From positions 1 to 35,058 of the forward strand of contig NZ_SMKL01000064.1 of the NCBI RefSeq assembly GCF_004348545.1: DNA of 35,058 nt, given 5' to 3'. Both the position numbers and the translations under genes were made by a program. This DNA comes from Jiangella ureilytica (GTDB taxonomy: Bacteria > Actinomycetota > Actinomycetes > Jiangellales > Jiangellaceae). Under the pieces are notes generated by a model that saw only the letters and a list, made by a program, of their open reading frames with translations, ran no database searches and was not told the origin of the DNA. This document shows, in pieces, positions 29,570 to 35,058 of the stretch (its first letter is position 1; the number at the start of each line of letters is the position of its first letter).

Positions 29570-30439
29570 TCAGCCCAACGTCCGGACGTTGCGGGCGGCC
29601 CGGGCGCGCGCGGCCAGCTCGTCGTCGGGCGGATAGCCGACGGCCTCGAGCGTCAGCCCGTGCGGCGGGACGACCGTGACACCGGAGTCGCGCCGGCCCC
29701 CGGCGAGCACCGTCGCCGGCCACTCGACCGGGCGCCGGCCGTCGCCGGCCAGCAGCAGCGCGCCGACCATGGCCCGCACCTGATGGTGGCAGAACGCGTC
29801 GGCCTCGACGGTGGCGACCGCCAGCCCGTCGGCCGTCCGCTCCCACGACAGCACCCGCAGCTCGCGGATCGTGGTGGCGCCCTCGCGCGGGCGGCAGTAC
29901 GCGGCGAAGTCGTGCTCGCCGAGCAGCCCGGCGGCCGCGGCGTTCATCGCCGCGACGTCGAGCGGACGGTCGTGCCAGAGCACGAACGCGCGCAGCAACG
30001 GGTCGGGGCCGTACGACGTGTCGGCGACGCGGTAGCGGTAGCGGCGCCAGGTGGCGGAGAAGCGGGCGTCGAACCCGGCCGGCGCCTCGGCGACGCCGTG
30101 CACCCGCACGTCGCCCGGCAGCACCCCGGCCAGCCGCCGCAGCAGGGCGGCCGCCGGCGGCCGGTCCGAGCGGCCCGGCACCGCCGCCCACGCCGTCGCC
30201 GGCAGGTCGGCGTGGCAGACCTGGCCGCGGGCGTGCACCCCTGCGTCGGTGCGCCCGGCGACGGTGAGCCGCGGCGGGTCGATGCGCAGCACCCGGCCCA
30301 GCGCCTCCTCGAGGACGCCCTGGACGGTCCGCAGGCCCGGTTGCGCGGCCCAGCCGGAGAACGCCGTCCCGTCATAGCCGAGGTCGAGCCGGACACGCAG
30401 CAGCCCGCCGACCCCAGGCGTGGGATCGGCGGGCTGCAT
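29570..30439 (-). CDS. truA: tRNA pseudouridine synthase A
   Basis: A 289-residue TruA, which isomerises uridines 38-40 of the tRNA anticodon arm. The N-terminal [16 protein letters not shown] and the catalytic motif [15 protein letters not shown] (Asp about residue 66) are intact, as are the RYRYRV region and the C-terminal [14 protein letters not shown]. It is the last gene of the alpha operon in the usual actinobacterial order, 26 bp after rplQ. The start at ATG 30439 gives a slightly long N-terminus ([12 protein letters not shown]) compared with the conserved core, so a later start is possible. Confidence 0.95.
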   Translation of the reverse strand: MQPADPTPGVGGLLRVRLDLGYDGTAFSGWAAQPGLRTVQGVLEEALGRVLRIDPPRLTVAGRTDAGVHARGQVCHADLPATAWAAVPGRSDRPPAAALLRRLAGVLPGDVRVHGVAEAPAGFDARFSATWRRYRYRVADTSYGPDPLLRAFVLWHDRPLDVAAMNAAAAGLLGEHDFAAYCRPREGATTIRELRVLSWERTADGLAVATVEADAFCHHQVRAMVGALLLAGDGRRPVEWPATVLAGGRRDSGVTVVPPHGLTLEAVGYPPDDELAARARAARNVRTLG

Positions 30440-30465
30440 GACGGTACTGCGGTGCGACGCGGAGG

Positions 30466-31071
30466 TCAGGCCTTCTCGGCCTTGCCCTCGTCGTCGCCCT
30501 TCGCCTCGGCGTCGTCGTCGGCCGTAGCCTCGGGAGCCTCGTCGGCCGTGGCCTCGGTGGTCTCCTCGGCCTCGACGGCCTCCGTCGTCTCCTCGGCCGG
30601 AGCGTCGGCCGTGGCCTCGGCCGCCTCGGCGGCCGGAGCCGCGGCGGCAGCCGGAGCCGCCGTCTGCGCCGCGCGCCGAGTGGCGCTCGTCGCCTCGGTC
30701 ACGACCTGCTCGGCCAGCGGCTCGACCAGCTCGATGACCGCCATCGGAGCGTTGTCACCCTTCCGCGGACCGATCTTGACGATCCGGGTGTAGCCGCCGT
30801 TGCGGTTCTCGTAGCGCGGGCCGATCTCGGCGAACAGCACGTGCACGACGTCCTTGTCGCGGATCGTGCTGAGCACCTGGCGCCGCGCGTGCAGGTCGCC
30901 ACGCTTGGCCTTGCTGATCAGCCGCTCGGCGACCGGACGCAAGCGACGCGCCTTGGCCTCGGTGGTGGTGATGCGGCCGTGCTCGAACAGCGCGGTCGCC
31001 AGGTTGGCGAGGATCGCGCGCTGGTGAGCCGGCGAGCCTCCCAGGCGAGCACCCTTGGTTGGGGTGGGCAT
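30466..31071 (-). CDS. rplQ: 50S ribosomal protein L17 with acidic C-terminal extension
   Basis: 201 residues. The first 120 are a complete L17 ([20 protein letters not shown], then [19 protein letters not shown]), which sits near the peptide exit tunnel. About 75 further residues form a low-complexity Ala/Glu/Asp/Thr tail ending in KAEKA. Long acidic tails are common on actinobacterial L17 but vary in length. Between rpoA and truA as expected. Confidence 0.97.
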   Translation of the reverse strand: MPTPTKGARLGGSPAHQRAILANLATALFEHGRITTTEAKARRLRPVAERLISKAKRGDLHARRQVLSTIRDKDVVHVLFAEIGPRYENRNGGYTRIVKIGPRKGDNAPMAVIELVEPLAEQVVTEATSATRRAAQTAAPAAAAAPAAEAAEATADAPAEETTEAVEAEETTEATADEAPEATADDDAEAKGDDEGKAEKA

Positions 31072-31117
31072 GGTGATCTACTCCTGTGTGGTGGCGACCG
31101 CTACCGGCCGCGCTCGG

Positions 31118-32131
31118 TCAGTACTGCTCGTCCTCGGCGTAGGACTGGTCGTCGTCGCCGTAGCTGTCGACGGCCGCGGCCGGGTCGAAGCCGGGCGCGC
31201 TGTCCTTCAGGCCGAGGCCCATGGTGGCCAGCTTCGCCTTGACCTCGTCGATCGACTTCTGGCCGAAGTTGCGGATGTCGAGCAGGTCGGCCTCGCTGCG
31301 GGAGACGAGCTCACCCACGGAGTGGATGCCCTCACGCTTGAGGCAGTTGTACGAACGGACGGTCAGCTGCAGGTCCTCGATCGGCAGCGCGAGGTCGGCG
31401 GCCAGCTGGGCGTCGACCGGCGACGGGCCGATCTCGATGCCCTCGGCCTCGATGTTCAGCTCGCGGGCGAGCCCGAACAGCTCGACCAGCGTGCTGCCGG
31501 CCGACGCGAGCGCGTCACGCGGCCGGATCGACTGCTTGGTCTCGACGTCGACGATGAGGCGGTCGAAGTCGGTGCGGCCCTCGACGCGGGTCGCCTCGAC
31601 CTTGTACGTGACCTTCAAGACCGGCGAGTAGATGGAGTCGACCGGGATGCGGCCGATCTCGGCGTCGGCGCGCTTGTTCTGCACGGCCGACACGTAGCCG
31701 CGGCCGCGCTCGACCGTCAGCTCCATCTCGAGCTTGCCCTTGCCGTTCAGCGTCGCGATGTGCAGGTCCGGGTTGTGCACCTCGACCCCGGCGGGCGGCG
31801 CGATGTCGGCGGCGGTGACGGCGCCGGGGCCCTGCTTGCGCAGGTACATCACGACCGGCTCGTCGTGCTCGGAGGAGACGACGAGGCCCTTGAGGTTCAG
31901 GATGACGTCGGTGACGTCCTCCTTGACCCCCGGGATGGTGGTGAACTCGTGCAGCACACCGTCGATGCGGATCGACGTGATCGCCGCGCCGGGGATGGAC
32001 GAGAGCAGGGTCCGGCGCAACGAGTTGCCGAGCGTGTAGCCGAAGCCCGGCTCGAGCGGCTCGATGGTGAACTTGGCCCGGTAGTCGTTCAGCTGCTCTT
32101 CGCTGAGACTGGGACGCTGGGTGATGAGCAC
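31118..32131 (-). CDS. rpoA: DNA-directed RNA polymerase alpha subunit
   Basis: A 337-residue alpha subunit with assembly domain (about 1-230; [25 protein letters not shown]) and C-terminal domain (about 245-315; [38 protein letters not shown] region), which contacts activators and UP elements. The acidic tail ends in [12 protein letters not shown]. It starts at GTG 32131 behind a GAGGAAG site. A strong hairpin lies in the 90-bp gap to rpsD, so its level may be set separately from the upstream ribosomal genes. Confidence 0.98.
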   Translation of the reverse strand: MLITQRPSLSEEQLNDYRAKFTIEPLEPGFGYTLGNSLRRTLLSSIPGAAITSIRIDGVLHEFTTIPGVKEDVTDVILNLKGLVVSSEHDEPVVMYLRKQGPGAVTAADIAPPAGVEVHNPDLHIATLNGKGKLEMELTVERGRGYVSAVQNKRADAEIGRIPVDSIYSPVLKVTYKVEATRVEGRTDFDRLIVDVETKQSIRPRDALASAGSTLVELFGLARELNIEAEGIEIGPSPVDAQLAADLALPIEDLQLTVRSYNCLKREGIHSVGELVSRSEADLLDIRNFGQKSIDEVKAKLATMGLGLKDSAPGFDPAAAVDSYGDDDQSYAEDEQY

Positions 32132-32180
32132 TTCTGACTTCCTCTCCGCGACGCCCGCTATATGACTGTCGCGATCAGGG

Positions 32181-32211
32181 CGCCGTGGCCGGCCGGATGC
32201 CGGCCACGGCG
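32181..32211 (-). terminator. Strong hairpin between rpsD and rpoA
   Basis: A 12-bp perfect stem (32181-32192 with 32200-32211; arm CGCCGTGGCCGG) and a 7-base loop, directly after the rpsD stop. On the minus strand it is followed by TCATATAG, which could be part of a -10 element for rpoA. It may be a partial terminator, a processing site or a regulatory structure. Confidence 0.6.
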
Positions 32212-32221
32212 ATGGTGCGGA

Positions 32222-32827
32222 CTACTTCGAGTAGAACTCGACGATGAGCTGCTCCTGCACCGGCGTGTCGATCTGCTGCCGGCTCGGGAGCTGGTGGACC
32301 AGGATGCGCATGGCGTTCGGGATGACCTCGAGCCACGCGGGCACCGGACGGTCGCCGTGGGTCTCACGCGCGATGATGAACGGCGTGGTCTCCTTGGACT
32401 TGTCCTTGACGTCGATGACGTCGTGCAGCGCCACCTGGTAGGACGGCACGTTGACCTTGCGGCCGTTGACCAGGAAGTGGCCGTGCACGACCAGCTGGCG
32501 GGCGTGCCGGCGGGTCCGGGCCAGGCCGGAGCGGTACACGACGTTGTCGAGACGCGACTCCAGCAGCTGGAGCAGGACGTCGCCCGTGCGCCCCTGGCGC
32601 CGGTTGGCCTCTTCGTAGTAGCGGCGGAACTGCTTCTCGAGGACGCCGTAGGTGTAGCGCGCCTTCTGCTTCTCGTGCAGCTGGAGGCGGTACTCGCTCT
32701 CCTTCTGCCGGCCGCGGCCGTGCTGGCCGGGCGGGTACGGACGGCGTTCGTACGCCTTGTCCTCGCCGATCAGGTCGACGCCCAGGCGGCGCGACTTCTT
32801 CGTGATTGGACCGGTGTAACGGGCCAT
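32222..32827 (-). CDS. rpsD: 30S ribosomal protein S4, zinc-free form
   Basis: A 201-residue S4, a primary binder of 16S rRNA and a translational autoregulator in many bacteria. It starts MARYTGPITKKSRRLGVDL with no Cys cluster in the first 40 residues, so it is the C-minus paralogue type. The S4 RNA-binding domain (about 95-155; RLDNVVYRSGLARTRRHARQ region) is intact. Positioned between rpsK and rpoA. Confidence 0.98.
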   Translation of the reverse strand: MARYTGPITKKSRRLGVDLIGEDKAYERRPYPPGQHGRGRQKESEYRLQLHEKQKARYTYGVLEKQFRRYYEEANRRQGRTGDVLLQLLESRLDNVVYRSGLARTRRHARQLVVHGHFLVNGRKVNVPSYQVALHDVIDVKDKSKETTPFIIARETHGDRPVPAWLEVIPNAMRILVHQLPSRQQIDTPVQEQLIVEFYSK

Positions 32828-32859
32828 GGTGGTTCAGGTCTCCTCAGGGTCTCGGGGGG

Positions 32860-33258
32860 TCAGACGCGGCGGCGCTTCGGCGGACGGCAGCCGTTGTGCG
32901 CCTGCGGGGTCACGTCCGAAATCGAACCGACCTCGAGGCCGACGGCCTGCAGCGAGCGAATCGCGGTCTCCCGGCCCGAGCCCGGGCCCTTGACGAACAC
33001 GTCGACCTTGCGCATGCCGTGCTCCTGGGCACGGCGGGCGGCGGCCTCGGCGGCCATCTGCGCGGCGAACGGCGTCGACTTGCGCGAGCCCTTGAAGCCG
33101 ACCTGGCCGGCGCTGGCCCACGCGATCACGTTGCCCTGAGGGTCGGTGATCGAGACGATCGTGTTGTTGAACGTGCTCTTGATGTGCGCGACACCATGAG
33201 CGACGTTCTTCTTCTCCTTGCGGCGCACCTTTGTCTGGCGGCCCTTGGCGGGTGGCAT
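32860..33258 (-). CDS. rpsK: 30S ribosomal protein S11
   Basis: A 132-residue S11 with a Lys/Arg-rich N-terminus, [19 protein letters not shown] and the conserved [14 protein letters not shown] and [18 protein letters not shown] blocks. It shapes the platform of the small subunit. 32 bp upstream of rpsD; an 80-bp gap containing a hairpin separates it from rpsM. Confidence 0.98.
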   Translation of the reverse strand: MPPAKGRQTKVRRKEKKNVAHGVAHIKSTFNNTIVSITDPQGNVIAWASAGQVGFKGSRKSTPFAAQMAAEAAARRAQEHGMRKVDVFVKGPGSGRETAIRSLQAVGLEVGSISDVTPQAHNGCRPPKRRRV

Positions 33259-33308
33259 GTGTGCGGTACTCCTGTCCGAAAGCTACGTAGGTCAGCGGTT
33301 CGCTGCGC

Positions 33309-33333
33309 GCGACGGCGACGATCTCGCCGTCGC
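33309..33333 (-). terminator. Hairpin between rpsM and rpsK
   Basis: GCGACGGCGA-CGATC-TCGCCGTCGC is a perfect 10-bp stem with a 5-base loop, immediately after the rpsM stop. It may attenuate, mark a processing site or regulate translation of rpsK. Confidence 0.5.
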
Positions 33334-33338
33334 GGCAC

Positions 33339-33716
33339 TCACTTGCCGGCCTTCTTCTTGCCGGCGACGGTCTTCTTCCGACCCTTGCGGGTACGGGCAT
33401 TCGTGTGAGTGCGCTGACCACGGACGGGGAGCCCGCGGCGGTGCCGGATGCCCTGATAGCTACCGATCTCGATCTTGCGACGGATGTCGCTCTGGACCTC
33501 GCGGCGGAGGTCACCCTCGATCTGGTAGTTCGCCTCGATCCAGTCGCGGAGCTTGACCAGCTCCTCGTCACCGAGGTCCTTGACGCGGATGTCCGGGCTG
33601 ACGCCCGTCTCCTTCAGAGTCTCCAGCGCTCGGGTACGCCCGATGCCGAAGATGTAGGTGAGAGCTACCTCCAGGCGCTTGTCGCGCGGGAGGTCGACGC
33701 CGACGAGGCGTGCCAT
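33339..33716 (-). CDS. rpsM: 30S ribosomal protein S13
   Basis: A 125-residue S13 ([20 protein letters not shown] at the start, [14 protein letters not shown], then [19 protein letters not shown]) with the usual Lys-rich tail that reaches tRNA and S19. It opens the rpsM-rpsK-rpsD-rpoA-rplQ order. A 167-bp gap with two hairpins separates it from rpmJ. Confidence 0.98.
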   Translation of the reverse strand: MARLVGVDLPRDKRLEVALTYIFGIGRTRALETLKETGVSPDIRVKDLGDEELVKLRDWIEANYQIEGDLRREVQSDIRRKIEIGSYQGIRHRRGLPVRGQRTHTNARTRKGRKKTVAGKKKAGK

Positions 33717-33785
33717 GCGGTGTTCCTCACTGGTTCGTTCGGAGGTGTCTGGCGCACCGCGTCCCGGCGATCCGATGCCGCCGAG

Positions 33786-33827
33786 CCCCGGCCTCCGCCC
33801 GGGGGTGGTCCCTGCCGTGCGGCAGGG
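33786..33827 (-). other. Two hairpins in the rpmJ-rpsM gap
   Basis: CCCCGG-N7-CCGGGG (33786-33804) and CCCTGCC-GTGC-GGCAGGG (33810-33827) lie in the 167-bp gap. Ribosomal operons often have autoregulatory leader structures here; which protein would bind is unknown. Confidence 0.45.
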
Positions 33828-33883
33828 GTGCAGGTGCGTTGTCCTGAGTATTCAGTTGTGTCCAGGCGAGCGGTGCGGCGTGA

Positions 33884-33997
33884 TCAGCCCTGACGCTGCT
33901 TGTGGCGCAGGTTCTCGCAGATCACCATGACCCGGCCGTGACGGCGGATCACCTTGCACTTGTCGCAGATCGGCTTGACGCTCGGCTTGACCTTCAT
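33884..33997 (-). CDS. rpmJ: 50S ribosomal protein L36, zinc-ribbon form
   Basis: A 37-residue L36: [20 protein letters not shown], then [14 protein letters not shown]. Cys11, Cys14, Cys27 and the His after ENLR form the zinc site, so this is the C-plus type. It lies between infA and rpsM as in most actinobacteria. Confidence 0.97.
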   Translation of the reverse strand: MKVKPSVKPICDKCKVIRRHGRVMVICENLRHKQRQG

Positions 33998-34062
33998 CGA
34001 GGGACTCTTTCGTGGACGTGAAGAGAGTCGGACGTGCCGCGCCCTCAACAGGTGTCGTCGGG

Positions 34063-34284
34063 TTACTTGTAGCGGTAGACGATGCGACCGCGGGTCAAGT
34101 CGTACGGGCTGAGCTCCACCACCACGCGGTCCTCGGGGAGGATCCGGATGTAGTGCTGGCGCATCTTGCCGGAAATGTGTGCGAGCACCTTGTGACCGTT
34201 CGAGAGCTCTACCCGGAACATCGCGTTCGGGAGAGCCTCGGTCACGGTGCCCTCGATCTCGATGACCCCGTCCTTCTTCGGCAT
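34063..34284 (-). CDS. infA: Translation initiation factor IF-1
   Basis: A 73-residue IF-1 (S1/OB fold): [40 protein letters not shown] and the ending [15 protein letters not shown] are all standard. It blocks the ribosomal A site during initiation. The start at 34284 is behind GGAGG; the frame is open further upstream but without coding sense. It is the first gene of the ribosomal block in this window. Confidence 0.98.
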   Translation of the reverse strand: MPKKDGVIEIEGTVTEALPNAMFRVELSNGHKVLAHISGKMRQHYIRILPEDRVVVELSPYDLTRGRIVYRYK

Positions 34285-34450
34285 GTCCTCCGCACTTCTT
34301 CGTCGTCGTCTTCCGCCTCGGCACACCGACACCGCCTGGGTCCAGGAGGACGGGCGGCGAGCTGTCACGAATGGCCCTTGTCCTCGATCGAGAACGATCG
34401 CGGACCAGCCGCAGGGCACAACGAAACAGACCACAGTGGGCCGACCCAGA

Positions 34451-34481
34451 ATTGTACGGCAACCGGCCTACCAGAGGCCAA
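34451..34481 (-). promoter_or_regulatory. Candidate promoter of the infA-rpmJ-rpsM operon
   Basis: On the minus strand TACAAT (34456-34451) is a good -10 in the 221-bp gap between infA and the DUF1707 gene. TTGGCC 19 bp upstream is a weak -35. The transcript would have a leader of about 160 bases. Nothing else is seen in this gap. Confidence 0.45.
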
Positions 34482-34505
34482 TCGGCGCGGCAAGGCGACC
34501 CGCGG

Positions 34506-34979
34506 TCAGCGTTGCGGCGGCGTCTCCCCGGAACGGTACGCCAGCTCGAGGCCGCCGAGCAGCACGCCCCACGGCCCGGCCACCCAGATGGGCCAGAAGT
34601 ACTCAGGACCCCCGCCACCCACGCTGACCAGGAACCACACCATGAGGTTGACGGCGACCGCGATGCCGTAGACCCACCACTGGAACGTGAGCAGACCACG
34701 GGCGATGCGCCGCCCGGTCCGCCGCTTCGGCGGGCGCGGCGCGGACAGCGGAGTGGTCAGGGGCCGGGGCACGATGCCGGCGGCCGGCTGGCGGCGCACC
34801 GGCAGGTCGGCGATCAGCCGGTCGAGGTCCTGGTACGTCTTGGCGGTGTAGGTGCCCTCGACCCGGGCGAGGAGCTCGTCCTGACTCAGGCGTCCCTCGC
34901 CGTGCGCGTCGCGCAGGATCTCGGCGACGCGGTCGCGATCGGCGTCGCTGGCGCGCATCTCGAACCGCTCGGCTCCCAT
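34506..34979 (-). CDS. DUF1707 domain membrane protein
   Basis: A 157-residue protein with an N-terminal DUF1707/SHOCT-like helical domain ([29 protein letters not shown] with variants, about 8-60), a Pro/Arg-rich linker and two membrane segments (about 100-120 and 127-146). Function is unknown; these proteins are frequent in actinobacteria, often near stress or signalling genes. The start at 34979 is used; ATG 34958 would begin exactly at the domain and is an alternative. It lies upstream of infA on the same strand but has its own 221-bp gap, so is probably a separate transcript. Confidence 0.85.
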   Translation of the reverse strand: MGAERFEMRASDADRDRVAEILRDAHGEGRLSQDELLARVEGTYTAKTYQDLDRLIADLPVRRQPAAGIVPRPLTTPLSAPRPPKRRTGRRIARGLLTFQWWVYGIAVAVNLMVWFLVSVGGGGPEYFWPIWVAGPWGVLLGGLELAYRSGETPPQR

Positions 34980-35058
34980 GCGTTCCAGTATCCGCCCGGC
35001 TCGGGGAACCGCCTATCGGGGTAACCCCCCAGTTCTTCCCCGGGACCGCCCCCTGATC

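Noticed and set aside
34980-35058. A further gene at the right edge
   Set aside because: The last 79 bp show no start, motif or coding bias that I can support.

Overview
The window is very GC-rich chromosomal DNA with strong G/C bias at third codon positions. It carries an actinobacterial ribosomal/RNA-polymerase block (infA-rpmJ-rpsM-rpsK-rpsD-rpoA-rplQ-truA), a DUF1707 membrane protein, a duplicated actinobacterial citrate synthase pair and DesK/NarL-type two-component genes. The source is an actinomycete; a Jiangellales/Propionibacteriales-like member is only a guess. No rRNA, tRNA, CRISPR array, prophage or complete transposase gene was seen.

Left part (1-6.6 kb): the start of a divergent minus-strand gene with a good promoter and a LacI-type palindrome cluster; a lipoprotein and a secreted protein translated as a coupled pair; two citrate synthases transcribed divergently from an unusually AT-rich operator region, one fused to an N-terminal MerR-like helix-turn-helix; an HxlR regulator divergent from an FAD oxidoreductase; and a VapBC-type toxin-antitoxin pair whose toxin seems frameshifted near its end.

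Centre (6.6-28.8 kb): a signalling and transport island. One minus-strand operon of nine genes (25821 down to 9700) is joined almost throughout by 1-4 bp overlaps. It encodes a response regulator fused to a class III nucleotide cyclase, an ABC ATPase, four tandem paralogous FtsX/MacB-type permeases, two paralogous histidine kinases and a NarL/LuxR response regulator. Downstream on the same strand are a stand-alone receiver protein, an ABC-F ATPase and a GNAT acetyltransferase. Upstream and divergent are a small protein, a cyclic-nucleotide-binding protein and an MBL-fold hydrolase resembling cyclic phosphodiesterases. A palindrome GGGGTGC-CA-GCACCCC occurs upstream of three transcription units, each time centred 66.5-67.5 bp from the start codon of an apparently leaderless gene. 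I infer one regulon that combines phosphorelay, cyclic-nucleotide synthesis, sensing and turnover, and a MacB-like transporter, perhaps for envelope or antimicrobial-peptide stress. This is the best candidate for an undescribed system.

Right part (28.8-35.1 kb): a 167-bp foldback MITE sits exactly between two convergent genes. It is followed by a small membrane protein, truA and the alpha operon, read leftward, with strong hairpins at several ribosomal gene junctions. The window ends with a DUF1707 membrane protein and 79 bp of apparently non-coding sequence.
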